Source: Kitasatospora sp. DSM 101779 (lineage in GTDB: Bacteria > Actinomycetota > Actinomycetes > Streptomycetales > Streptomycetaceae). Taken from it: a stretch of DNA of 37,215 nt. Below the pieces are notes generated by a model. That model was not told the origin of the DNA. It made no database searches and was given only the letters and a program-made list of their open reading frames with translations. The position numbers and the translations under genes are program-made. Where the stretch lies: contig NZ_JAHTIK010000001.1 in assembly GCF_025655475.1 (NCBI RefSeq), forward strand, positions 3,170,472 through 3,207,686, read 5' to 3'. Position 1 is the stretch's first letter, and each line of letters begins with the position of its first letter. Shown here one piece after another: positions 1 through 7,762 of the stretch.

Positions 1-1913
1 CCGCCGCGCTGCGCGAGGAGTCCCGCCGCGAGCGGGAGGCCGCCTCCGAGGGGCTGCGCCGCGAGCAGGAGGAGACCGCCGAACAGCTGGCCGCCGCCCG
101 CGCCGCGCGGGAGGCCGCCGAGCGCGAGGCCGCCGAGCTGACCATCCGCACCGCGAGCGAGACGGCCGCCGTGCGCGACGCCGCCGAGGCCGAGGCCCGG
201 GAGCTGCGCACCGAGGCCGCGGAGGCGCTCGACGCCGCCCGTGAGCAGGCCCGCACGCTGGCCGCCGAGGCCGCCGAGGAGCTGGAGAAGGCCCGCACCG
301 AGGCCGAGGAGACGCTCCGCAAGGCCCGGGCCCATGCCGAGTCGCTCACCGCCGCGGCCGAGGAGGAGGCCGCCGGGATCCGCAATTCGGTCGCCGGTCT
401 GCACGAGGCCGCTTCCCGGCAGATCGCCGAGCTGCGGGCCACCGCCGAGCGCGAGAGCAGGGAGCTGCGCGAGACGGCCGAGCGGGAGACCGCCGAGCTG
501 CGCGAGCGGATCTCCGCCGAGCTGGCCGCCGACCGGGAGGCCGCCGCCGCCGACATCGAGCAGCAGCGTGCCGAGGCGGTCGCCTTCGACACCGCGCTGC
601 GCGAGGAGGCCCAGAACGAGCGGGCCGCCGCCGACGCGTTCGCCGAGCAGCGACGCGCCGAGGCCGAGGCCGAGGCCCGCCGCACGCTGGCCGACGCCGA
701 GGAGCGGGCCACCGCCGCGGTCGCCGAGGCCGAGGAGTTCTCCGCCGCGCTGCGCGCCGAGGCCGAGGAGTACGCGCTGGCCACCCGGCAGCTGGCGGAC
801 GACTACGACGCGTCCACGCGCAGCCGGGCCGACGCGTACGACATCGAGCTGCGCGAGGCCGCCGAGCTGTTCGACCGGTCCACCCGGGAGCAGGCCACCT
901 CGGTGCTGGAGAAGGCGTTCGCGGACGCCGAGCAGCTCGGCGAGGAGGCGCAGACCTCGGCGCTGGCGACCACCGCGGCCGCCGAGGAGCAGGCGGACGC
1001 GATGGTGGCCGCCGCCCGCAAGGAGGCCGAGCGACTGGTGGCGGCCGGCGAGGCGGCCGGCCAGGCCGAGGTCGAGAAGGGCCGGTCGGACGCGGACGCG
1101 CTGCTGTCCGAGGCCCGCCGGGACTCGACCGCGATCCGTGATCGCGCCGAGGAGCTGCGCGAGCGCACCGACGCCGAGATCGAGGCGCTGCACGAGCGGG
1201 CCCGCAAGGAGAACGCGCAGGCCATGAAGTCGGCCGGCGAGCGGGTCGACGCGCTGGTCACGGCCGCGCAGGAGCAGCTCACCGAGGCCGAGGACCAGGC
1301 CGTCGCGACGGTCGCCGAGGCCGAGGAGCGGGCCGCGAAGCTGGTCGCCGCCGCCGAGGAGCGGGCCTCCGAGCTGACGTCGGAGGCCTCCGCCGAGGCG
1401 AGCAAGGTCCGGATCGCGGCCGTCCGCAAGGCCGAGGGCCTGCTGAAGGGCGCCGAGCAGAAGCTCGCCGACTCCACCGACCGCGCCGAGAAGCTGATCG
1501 AGAAGGCCGAGGCCAAGCTCACCAGTGCCGAGGAGGAGGCCGCGGGCAAGATCGAGGCCGCCGCCGAGGAGGCCGAGAAGCGGCTGCAGAAGGCGGACGA
1601 GTCCGCGTCCGAGCAGCTGCGGCTGGCCGAGGAGGAGGCCGAGCGGGTGCTCGCCGAGGCCCGGGCCGAGGCCAAGCGGATCACCGACGAGGGCAAGCGC
1701 GAACTCGACGAGCTGGTGCGGCGCCGCAAGGACATCAACACCGAGATCTCCAGGGTGCAGGACGTGCTGTCCGCTCTGGAGGCGTTCGAGGCGCCGTCGC
1801 CGGTGCAGCAGGCCAACGGGGGAAGCAAGAAGGACGGGGCGCCCCGGGCCGGGGCCGGCGTGGGCGCCCAGCGGTCGGGAGGCAATCGCCCCGGGAGCCC
1901 GCCACCCGATTGA
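1..1913 (+). CDS. scy: Scy-type polarity coiled-coil protein, 3' part
   Basis: The frame is open from base 3 to the TGA at 1911-1913, so this is the C-terminal part of a larger protein whose start lies left of the window. About 636 residues are visible. They are almost entirely charged coiled coil rich in Ala, Glu, Arg and Lys, with recurring AEAEE/AAAEE-like blocks and few helix breakers. The last 50 residues or so turn into a Gly/Pro-rich disordered tail. Scy is known in Streptomyces as a very long scaffold that organises the tip polarisome with DivIVA and FilP. The assignment rests on this composition and on the filP gene 107 bases downstream on the same strand. Other large coiled-coil proteins would look similar in isolation. 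The true start is not visible. Confidence 0.85.
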   Translation, partial: AALREESRREREAASEGLRREQEETAEQLAAARAAREAAEREAAELTIRTASETAAVRDAAEAEARELRTEAAEALDAAREQARTLAAEAAEELEKARTEAEETLRKARAHAESLTAAAEEEAAGIRNSVAGLHEAASRQIAELRATAERESRELRETAERETAELRERISAELAADREAAAADIEQQRAEAVAFDTALREEAQNERAAADAFAEQRRAEAEAEARRTLADAEERATAAVAEAEEFSAALRAEAEEYALATRQLADDYDASTRSRADAYDIELREAAELFDRSTREQATSVLEKAFADAEQLGEEAQTSALATTAAAEEQADAMVAAARKEAERLVAAGEAAGQAEVEKGRSDADALLSEARRDSTAIRDRAEELRERTDAEIEALHERARKENAQAMKSAGERVDALVTAAQEQLTEAEDQAVATVAEAEERAAKLVAAAEERASELTSEASAEASKVRIAAVRKAEGLLKGAEQKLADSTDRAEKLIEKAEAKLTSAEEEAAGKIEAAAEEAEKRLQKADESASEQLRLAEEEAERVLAEARAEAKRITDEGKRELDELVRRRKDINTEISRVQDVLSALEAFEAPSPVQQANGGSKKDGAPRAGAGVGAQRSGGNRPGSPPPD

Positions 1914-1931
1914 GCGGACATTGTCCGTGAC

Positions 1932-1970
1932 TCATCGGCATTTTGCCGATGACACTCCGATAACGTGTCA
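1932..1970 (+). promoter_or_regulatory. Hairpin and second dyad in the scy-filP gap
   Basis: The 107-base gap holds a perfect 9-bp inverted repeat (TCATCGGCA at 1932-1940 and its complement at 1944-1952, loop TTT). A second overlapping dyad follows: TGACAC at 1950-1955 and GTGTCA at 1965-1970. This stretch is clearly more A/T-rich than its surroundings. It could end scy transcription in part, or be a regulator site for a filP promoter. The function is inferred. Confidence 0.45.
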
Positions 1971-2020
1971 GGATTCCCTCAACCACCTCAGCGGTCTGAC
2001 GACAGGAAGCCCTAATCCCC

Positions 2021-2950
2021 ATGAGCGACAGTCACTCCCCCCACGGCTTCGACCTGGTGCGCCGTGGGTACGAGCGCGCCCAGGTCGACGAGCGGATCAC
2101 CAAGCTGGTGGCCGACCGGGACAGCGCGCTGGCCCGCATCGGTGCGCTGGAGAAGCGCATCGAGGAGCTGCACCTGGAGACGCAGACGGCCCAGGCCGCG
2201 GTGACCGAGGCGGAGCCGTCCTACGCCGGCCTCGGTGCCCGGGTGGAGAAGATCCTCCGCCTCGCCGAGGAGGAGGCGAAGGACCTGCGCGACGAGGCGC
2301 ACCGCGCCGCCGAGCAGCACCGCGAGCTGGCCGAGGCCGCCGCGCAGCAGGTCCGCACCGAGGCGGAGAACTACGCCAAGGACCGCAAGGCGAAGGCCGA
2401 GGACGAGGGCCTGCGGATCGTCGACAAGGCCAAGAGCGACGCGGCGCAGCTGCGGGCCGAGGCCAACAAGGACGCGCAGAACAAGCGCGAGGAGGCGGAC
2501 GCCCTCTTCGAGGAGACCCGCACCAAGGCCGCGCAGGCCGCGCTGGAGTTCGAGACCAACCTCGCCAAGCGCCGCGAGCAGTCCGAGCGCGACCTGGCGG
2601 CCCGCCAGGCGAAGGCGGAGAAGCGCCTCGCGGAGATCGAGCACCGCGCCGAGCAGCTCCGCCTGGAGGCGGAGAAGCTGCGCACCGACGCCGAGCGCCG
2701 TGCCCGCCAGACGGTGGAGACCGCGCAGCGCCAGGCCGAGGACATCGTGGCCGACGCCAACGCCAAGGCCGACCGGGTCCGCAGCGAGTCCGAGCGCGAG
2801 CTGGCGGCGCTCACCAACCGCCGCGACTCGATCAACGCGCAGCTGACCAACGTCCGCGAGATGCTGGCGACGCTGACCGGTGCGGCGGTGGCCGCGGCCG
2901 GTTCGCCGTCCGACGACGGTCTGGGCGTGCCGGTGCAGCAGTCGCGCTGA
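2021..2950 (+). CDS. filP: FilP-type intermediate-filament-like coiled-coil protein
   Basis: The 309-residue product has the length expected of FilP, often annotated as a cellulose-binding protein in streptomycetes. Residues 9-26 (GFDLVRRGYERAQVDERI) form a DivIVA-like N-terminal motif. Residues from about 30 to 285 are continuous charged coiled coil, ending in a short Ala/Gly tail. FilP is known to assemble into cytoplasmic filaments that give hyphae rigidity and to interact with DivIVA and Scy near the tip. The ATG at 2021 is preceded by an AGGAAG ribosome site at about 2004-2009. A strong hairpin 16 bases after the stop suggests that the scy-filP unit ends here. Confidence 0.9.
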   Translation: MSDSHSPHGFDLVRRGYERAQVDERITKLVADRDSALARIGALEKRIEELHLETQTAQAAVTEAEPSYAGLGARVEKILRLAEEEAKDLRDEAHRAAEQHRELAEAAAQQVRTEAENYAKDRKAKAEDEGLRIVDKAKSDAAQLRAEANKDAQNKREEADALFEETRTKAAQAALEFETNLAKRREQSERDLAARQAKAEKRLAEIEHRAEQLRLEAEKLRTDAERRARQTVETAQRQAEDIVADANAKADRVRSESERELAALTNRRDSINAQLTNVREMLATLTGAAVAAAGSPSDDGLGVPVQQSR

Positions 2951-2965
2951 CGACCGTGCCGTGAC

Positions 2966-2995
2966 AGCGGCTCCCGCCTCCGGGCGGGGGCCGCT
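2966..2995 (+). terminator. Terminator-like hairpin after filP
   Basis: Arms 2966-2978 and 2983-2995 form a 13-bp stem with one U-G wobble and a TCCG loop, 16 bases after the filP stop. There is no long T tract, as is usual for high-G+C actinomycete terminators. Confidence 0.7.
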
Positions 2996-3075
2996 TCGCC
3001 GTTCACCGGATGGTCGACGCTCCGTCAGTCCGAATCCGCGTGCCGTCCGCCGTCCGCGCGGGAGGCTGATCGGCC

Positions 3076-4377
3076 ATGCGACTCACCCGTACCGCCGTGC
3101 TCGCGGCGGCCGCCCTGGCCCTGATCGCCCGGACCGCCGTCTCGGCGACCGCCTCCGCCGCGGACCTGCCCGCGCCGCACCACGACGGCGCCTGGACGTA
3201 CCGCTCCCCCGCGCCGATCGGCGGCGCTCTCGCCCTCGGCGGCTTCAGCGACCTCGTCCCCGCCGACTCCTCGGGCCGGGAGTTCTGGACGGTCACCGAC
3301 CGCGGGCCGAACGCCGACGCCCCGTCGGACACCGACAAGATCTTCCTGAAGCCCGACTACACCCCGCAGATCCTGCGCATCCGGCTCACCCGCGGCGGCG
3401 GCATCGAGGTCGTCCGCCGCATTCCGCTGCGGGTGCCGCACGGCCGGACCGACCCGGTCACCGGGACGCGCTTCCTGACCGGTCTGCCGCCCGCGGCGCT
3501 GACCGCGGAGCGGCCGGTCGACCTGGCGGGCAGGGTGCTGCCGAACGACCCGTACGGGCTCGACAGCGAGGGACTGGTCCGGCTGCCGGACGGCTCGTTC
3601 TGGATCAGCAGCGAGTACGGTTCCAGCCTGCTGCACTTCTCCGCAGCCGGTGTGCTGGACACCGTGCTGGTGCCGGCCGGTTCGACGTACTCGGCGCCCG
3701 GTGTGCGGGTGCTGCCGGTCCTGCCGGCCGTCGAGGCCAAGCAGAAGAACAACAAGGGCCTGGAGGGCCTGACCGTCTCCGCGGACGGCCGCACGCTGTA
3801 CGCGGCGCAGCAGACCCAGCTGTCCAACCCGGACTCGAAGGCGGCGAAGAAGTCGCTGGTGCAGCGGGTGTTCCGGATCGACGTGTCGCGCACACCGCGG
3901 CTGACCGGCGAGTTCACCTTCGCGCGGGAGGCGGACAGCGCCACCGACGGCGGCTGGGCGACCTCGGCGATCGACTGGCTGGGCCCGGACCGGCTGCTGG
4001 TGGAGGAGCGGGACGCGCTGCGGCCGACGGTGCACACCCGGCTGTTCGAGGTGGACTTCCGGTCGGCGACCGACCTGCACGGCACCCGCTGGGACGACCC
4101 GGCGACCGTGCCGGCGCTGGAGCTGGACCCGTCGGCGGTGGTGCCGGGCAGCAAGCGGCTGGTCTTCGACGCGGCGTCGGCCGGCCTCGCCAACGGCAAG
4201 ATCGAGGGTGTCGCGCTGCTGCCGGCGCAGCGGGGCGCGGTCGAGCTGTTCCTGGTCGGGGACAACGACTTCGGCGTGGACTCGGTGAAGGACGGCGCGG
4301 TGGTGCCGAACAACGCGGTCAGCCGGGTCGACCGGTACACCCTGCCGGCCGGCACGCTCTCGCTGTCGCGGCGGTGA
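3076..4377 (+). CDS. Secreted esterase-like phytase-family protein
   Basis: This 433-residue protein begins with a signal peptide: an MRLTR basic start, a hydrophobic Ala/Leu core to about residue 22, and a likely cut after an Ala in the SATASA region. The mature part has the pattern of the esterase-like activity of phytase family (PF13449). It has an early FSDL...FWTVTDRGPNAD block, a YGLDSEGLVRLPDGSFWISSEYG block, and the KGLEGLTVSADGRTLYAA and GKIEGVALLP segments, consistent with a secreted beta-propeller that binds metal through acidic residues. The substrate is unknown: phosphodiester, phytate or another ester are all possible. GGAGG at 3061-3065 supports the ATG at 3076. It appears to be transcribed alone, between two terminator-like hairpins. 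Confidence 0.8.
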   Translation: MRLTRTAVLAAAALALIARTAVSATASAADLPAPHHDGAWTYRSPAPIGGALALGGFSDLVPADSSGREFWTVTDRGPNADAPSDTDKIFLKPDYTPQILRIRLTRGGGIEVVRRIPLRVPHGRTDPVTGTRFLTGLPPAALTAERPVDLAGRVLPNDPYGLDSEGLVRLPDGSFWISSEYGSSLLHFSAAGVLDTVLVPAGSTYSAPGVRVLPVLPAVEAKQKNNKGLEGLTVSADGRTLYAAQQTQLSNPDSKAAKKSLVQRVFRIDVSRTPRLTGEFTFAREADSATDGGWATSAIDWLGPDRLLVEERDALRPTVHTRLFEVDFRSATDLHGTRWDDPATVPALELDPSAVVPGSKRLVFDAASAGLANGKIEGVALLPAQRGAVELFLVGDNDFGVDSVKDGAVVPNNAVSRVDRYTLPAGTLSLSRR

Positions 4378-4382
4378 GCCGC

Positions 4383-4422
4383 GGGCCGGGGCGGGTGCGC
4401 TGAGCCCGCCCCGCCCCGCCCC
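4383..4422. terminator. Bidirectional terminator between convergent genes
   Basis: Arms 4383-4395 and 4410-4422 are a perfect 13-bp inverted repeat, GGGCCGGGGCGGG and its complement. They fill the 61-base gap between two convergent genes, so the element probably serves both directions. Confidence 0.7.
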
Positions 4423-4438
4423 GGCCCGGTGGGCGGAC

Positions 4439-5233
4439 TCAGCCGCGGACGCGGCGCAGCAGGTCGCGGACGGCGGCGTTGAAGGTCTCCGGGGCCTCCA
4501 GCGAGCTGAGGTGGCCGACCGAGGGGATGACGGTGAGTTCGGCGTCCGGCAGGGCGTCGGCCATCAGGCGGGCCTCGGCGAGCGGGGTGACGGCGTCCGC
4601 CTCGCCGACGATGACCGCGGCCGGGACGCGGACGCCGCGCAGCACCTCCAGGGAGTCGCCGCGGGCGGCCATGGCGCGCTGGGCCCAGGCGACGGCGCGC
4701 GGCGGGGCCTCGGCGATCATCGCGCGGACGTGGGCGGTCAGCGCGGGGTCGGTGGCGGGGCCGAGCAGGCCGTCCTCGATCTTCTCGTCGGCGAGGATCT
4801 GGACGCTGTCGCGGGCCTCGACGGCACGGGCGATCCGCTCGCGGTTGGCGCGGGCCCGGTCCGCGTCGGGGGTGGCCTTGGTGTCGGCGAGGAGCAGTCC
4901 GGCGAGCCGGTCGCCGTGGCGGCGGGCGAAGGCCATGGCGACGTAGCCGCCCATGGACAGGCCGCCGACGACGGCCCGCTCCAGGCCGGCCGTGTCCAGC
5001 AGCCGGGCGACGTCGTCGGCGACGGCGTCCAGCGAGGGCTCGTCCCGGCCGAGCGGGGCGCCGCCGAAGCCGCGCTGGTCGGGGACGATCACCCGGGCGG
5101 CCTCGCCGGCGGGGCCGGGCAGCCGCTCCAGCTGGCAGGCCCACATCCGGGCGGAGAGCGGGAAGGCGTGCAGCAGGACGATCGGGGTCCCGGTGCCGTT
5201 CTCGTGCGCGGCCGGCGCGCTGGGGAGGCTCAT
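4439..5233 (-). CDS. Alpha/beta-fold hydrolase
   Basis: With the start at 5233 the product has 264 residues and carries a full alpha/beta-hydrolase triad. The nucleophile is Ser93 in the elbow GLSMGG (residues 91-96), the acid is Asp213 in VGEADAVTP, and the base is His241 in SVGHLSSLEAPE. An HAF motif near residue 22 provides the oxyanion hole. It resembles 3-oxoadipate enol-lactonase and peroxidase-like members, but its substrate cannot be read from sequence. The frame is open to an ATG at 5278, which would add 15 residues. I prefer 5233 because the family normally begins close to the first strand. Neither start has a strong ribosome site. It diverges from the ABC exporter genes. Confidence 0.75.
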   Translation of the reverse strand: MSLPSAPAAHENGTGTPIVLLHAFPLSARMWACQLERLPGPAGEAARVIVPDQRGFGGAPLGRDEPSLDAVADDVARLLDTAGLERAVVGGLSMGGYVAMAFARRHGDRLAGLLLADTKATPDADRARANRERIARAVEARDSVQILADEKIEDGLLGPATDPALTAHVRAMIAEAPPRAVAWAQRAMAARGDSLEVLRGVRVPAAVIVGEADAVTPLAEARLMADALPDAELTVIPSVGHLSSLEAPETFNAAVRDLLRRVRG

Positions 5234-5325
5234 GCAGCCACCGTATTGCGGCTCGCCGAGGGGACGCAGCCACCGCAACCGTATGTCCCTTTTGTCATAG
5301 CCTGACGAGGACTGAGGGAGCGGAC

Positions 5326-6348
5326 ATGATCGAGTTGCACGGGCTGACGAAACGCTACGGCGACACGCTGGCCGTGGACGGGCTGAGCTTTGCGGTCCCG
5401 CGCGGCGTGGTGACCGGCTTCCTGGGCCCGAACGGCGCGGGGAAGTCCACCACGATGCGGATGATCCTCGACCTGGACCGACCGACGGCCGGGCGGGTCA
5501 CCCTGGACGGCCGCCGGTACGGACAGCTCGCCGAACCGCTCCGCTACATCGGCGCGCTGCTGGAGGCGAAGGCCGTCCACCCGGGCCGTACCGCCCGCGA
5601 CCACCTGCTGTGGATGGCGCAGAGCAACCGGATCCCCACCCACCGGGTCGACGAGGTGCTCGAACTGGTCGGCCTGAGCGCGGTCGCCCGCAAGCGGTCC
5701 CGCGGCTTCTCGCTCGGCATGAGCCAGCGCCTGGGCATCGCCTCGGCCCTGCTCGGCAACCCGGAGATCCTGATGTTCGACGAGCCGGTGAACGGGCTCG
5801 ACCCGGAGGGCATCGTCTGGATCCGCACCCTGATGAAGGGCCTGGCCGCGGAGGGCCGGACGGTGTTCGTCTCCTCGCACCTGATGAGCGAGATGGCGCT
5901 GACCGCCGACCACCTGGTGGTGATCGGCCGCGGCCGGCTGCTCGCCGACCTGCCGATGGCCGACTTCATCAAGCAGAACTCGCGCTCGGCCGTGCGGGTG
6001 CGCACCCCGCAGCCCGAACTGCTGCTGGACGTCCTGCACCGGGCGGGCCTGCACGCCGATCCCGGCCCTGACGGCTGCTACGAAGTCCCGGACGGCGACC
6101 TGGCCTTCCTCGGCGAACTCGCCGCGGACCACCGGATCACCCTGCACGAGCTGAGCCCGCAACAGGCCTCCCTGGAGGAGGCGTTCATGCAGATGACCTC
6201 GGAGTCGGTCGAGTACCACGCCGGCTCGGCGCGCCCGGTCGGCCCGGCCGGGGCCGCGGTGGACGGCTCCCCCGCCGCACCGTCCGCACCGCCCGCGCCG
6301 GCCTGGGGCTCCGACTGGCAGGCCCGCGGCAAGCAGAAGGAGAACTGA
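5326..6348 (+). CDS. ABC transporter ATP-binding protein
   Basis: A 340-residue ABC ATPase of the exporter (DRA/CcmA-like) type. Walker A is GPNGAGKST (residues 34-42). The signature is the divergent SLGMSQ (129-134), common in ABC-2 drug or antibiotic exporters. Walker B is ILMFDEP (148-154) and the switch histidine is His185 in SSHLMSE. After the ATPase fold, residues from about 295 to 340 are a Pro/Ala/Gly-rich, probably disordered tail, which is unusual for the family. GGGAG about 10 bases before the ATG supports the start. It sits 1 base upstream of the permease gene, so the two are probably translated together. The substrate is unknown. Confidence 0.9.
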   Translation: MIELHGLTKRYGDTLAVDGLSFAVPRGVVTGFLGPNGAGKSTTMRMILDLDRPTAGRVTLDGRRYGQLAEPLRYIGALLEAKAVHPGRTARDHLLWMAQSNRIPTHRVDEVLELVGLSAVARKRSRGFSLGMSQRLGIASALLGNPEILMFDEPVNGLDPEGIVWIRTLMKGLAAEGRTVFVSSHLMSEMALTADHLVVIGRGRLLADLPMADFIKQNSRSAVRVRTPQPELLLDVLHRAGLHADPGPDGCYEVPDGDLAFLGELAADHRITLHELSPQQASLEEAFMQMTSESVEYHAGSARPVGPAGAAVDGSPAAPSAPPAPAWGSDWQARGKQKEN

Positions 6349-6349
6349 G

Positions 6350-7114
6350 ATGGCCGCGTTCCCCGCGATCCTGCAGTCCGAGTGGACGAAGCTGCGCACC
6401 GTCCGCTCCACGGTCTGGACGCTCGGGCTCGCCTTCGTCGTCACGCTCGGCCTCGGCGCGCTGATCTGCACGCTGGCCAACAACAACTTCGCCGACTTCG
6501 CGCCGAAGAACGCCCCGTTCGACGCGACCGGCACCGCGTTCGCGGGGATCATCCTGGGCGAGATCGCCATGGTGGTCTTCGGGGTCCTGGCGGTCGGCAA
6601 CGAGTACAGCAGCGGCATGATCCGGGTGTCGCTGGCGGCCGTGCCGCAGCGGGCCACCCTGCTGATCGGCAAGGCCGTGGTGATCGCGCTGGCGGCCTTC
6701 GCGGTGTCACTGGCCACCGTCTTCATCACCTTCTTCACCGGCCAGGCCCTGCTCGGCGGCCACAGCACGGAGATCACCGAGCCGCACGTGCTGCGCGCGG
6801 TGTTCGGCGCCGCCGGCTACCTGACGATGATCTGCCTCTTCTCGGCCGGGGTCACCGCGATGCTGCACAACCAGACGCTAGCCCTGGGCGTGCTGGTGCC
6901 GTTCTTCTTCCTGTTGTCGCCGATCCTCGGCGCGGTGCCGAAGGTGAAGACGGTCGCCCACTACTTCCCCGACTACGCGGGCCAGCGGATGCTGCTGGTC
7001 TACCAGGAGCACAACCAGCCGTTCGGCCCCGGCGCGGGCTTCCTCATCTGCCTCACCTGGACCCTGGCCGCCCTCGCCGGCGGCGTCCTGGTCCTGCGCA
7101 CCCGCGACGCCTGA
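6350..7114 (+). CDS. ABC-2 type transporter permease
   Basis: The 254-residue membrane protein has about six hydrophobic helices, starting at residues 16-38, 62-82, 104-124, 150-170, 178-196 and 227-247. The N-terminus reads QSEWTKLRTVRSTVWTL, a hallmark of actinobacterial ABC-2 permeases, and the NEYSSGMIRVSLAAVPQR loop is also typical. It starts 1 base after the stop of the ATPase gene, so the two should form one exporter complex in the cytoplasmic membrane. No two-component or repressor gene adjoins it, and the exported compound cannot be inferred. Confidence 0.88.
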   Translation: MAAFPAILQSEWTKLRTVRSTVWTLGLAFVVTLGLGALICTLANNNFADFAPKNAPFDATGTAFAGIILGEIAMVVFGVLAVGNEYSSGMIRVSLAAVPQRATLLIGKAVVIALAAFAVSLATVFITFFTGQALLGGHSTEITEPHVLRAVFGAAGYLTMICLFSAGVTAMLHNQTLALGVLVPFFFLLSPILGAVPKVKTVAHYFPDYAGQRMLLVYQEHNQPFGPGAGFLICLTWTLAALAGGVLVLRTRDA

Positions 7115-7139
7115 CCCGCGATCACCTCAGCGGCGCGCA

Positions 7140-7176
7140 AGGGCCACCCCGGGGGCACCGCAGGGCCACTCCGGGG
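7140..7176. repeat. 15-bp imperfect direct repeat
   Basis: AGGGCCACCCCGGGG (7140-7154) recurs with one change at 7162-7176, giving a 22-base period. It lies in the 98-base gap between convergent genes and each copy contains a CCGGGG core. It may act in termination. No other role can be seen. Confidence 0.4.
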
Positions 7177-7212
7177 CGCGTGGGAGGCACCTGTGCGCCT
7201 TGGCGACGTGCT

Positions 7213-7533
7213 CTAGTAGCGCGGGGCTCCACGCCCCCGCTGGATGCCCGCGCCACGGCGCTCCCTGGCGCCCCAGCAGGCGCGGTGCCAGTGCCGGCGG
7301 TCCTCCACCCCGGGACCGTGGTCCGGCCAGGCGACGACGTGGCCGACGCCGGGCGGGATCTCCTGGTCGCAGCCGGGGCAGCGGTAGTGGCGGCCCTGCG
7401 AGCCGGCGACGGTCTGCACGACCCAGTCCTCGCCGCGGTAGCTCTCGACGCGGCGCAGCGAGCCGCCGAGCGGGGCCGCCGGGGCGTCCTCGCGGGGGGC
7501 GGAGCTCTTCTCACGATTGCGACGCGGCGACAC
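7213..7533 (-). CDS. Small Cys/His-rich conserved actinobacterial protein
   Basis: A 106-residue protein of unknown function. Residues from about 1 to 30 are basic and low in complexity. The rest contains RCPGCDQEIPPGVGHVVAW followed by DDRRHWHRACW-like residues (about 78-87), so Cys52, Cys55, His65, His81, His83 and Cys86 could bind zinc as a treble-clef or ribbon fold. Similar proteins are conserved in streptomycetes and are sometimes labelled ATP/GTP-binding, which nothing in this sequence supports. The GTG at 7533 is chosen because AGAGGTGG lies just upstream on the minus strand. A much longer open frame extends to 8172 but lies antisense to the next gene. Nucleic-acid binding is a guess. 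Confidence 0.7.
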   Translation of the reverse strand: MSPRRNREKSSAPREDAPAAPLGGSLRRVESYRGEDWVVQTVAGSQGRHYRCPGCDQEIPPGVGHVVAWPDHGPGVEDRRHWHRACWGARERRGAGIQRGRGAPRY

Positions 7534-7679
7534 GCCGAACCACCTCTCGGACCGGGCACGGGAACCCCTCCAGGGTACGGGCCGCCGCACCGCCCTCCGG
7601 GCCCCTATCACGACATCCGCGCGATCTCCGGTGTTTTGGGTGAGATCCACCCGTTCTCCTGGGAAATTGGTGAAACGGC

Positions 7680-7718
7680 GTGCCTTTGGCACATGACATC
7701 GGCTACTCACGTGGTGAG
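7680..7718 (+). promoter_or_regulatory. Two short palindromes upstream of the flavin oxidoreductase gene
   Basis: GTGCC-TTT-GGCAC (7680-7692) and CTCAC-GTG-GTGAG (7706-7718) lie 26 bases centre to centre in the divergent gap, 45-83 bases before the ATG at 7763. They are candidate operators. No regulator is encoded next to them. Confidence 0.35.
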
Positions 7719-7762
7719 ACAGCGGGGTTCGCAGTCCCTGCGCACCCCCGAGGAGGCACCCG

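Noticed and set aside
1..1913. Tandem DNA repeat array in scy
   Set aside because: The recurring GCCGAGG-type words reflect Ala-Glu coiled-coil coding. No fixed-period DNA repeat unit was evident by eye.
803..1921. Long minus-strand open frame antisense to scy
   Set aside because: Ser/Ala-rich shadow of the coiled-coil codon bias. Long antisense frames are common in such high-G+C repeats.
1525..4403. Long plus-strand frames crossing scy/filP and filP/phytase genes
   Set aside because: Arg/Pro/Gly-rich out-of-frame translations of real genes. They carry no domain and run through two terminator-like regions.
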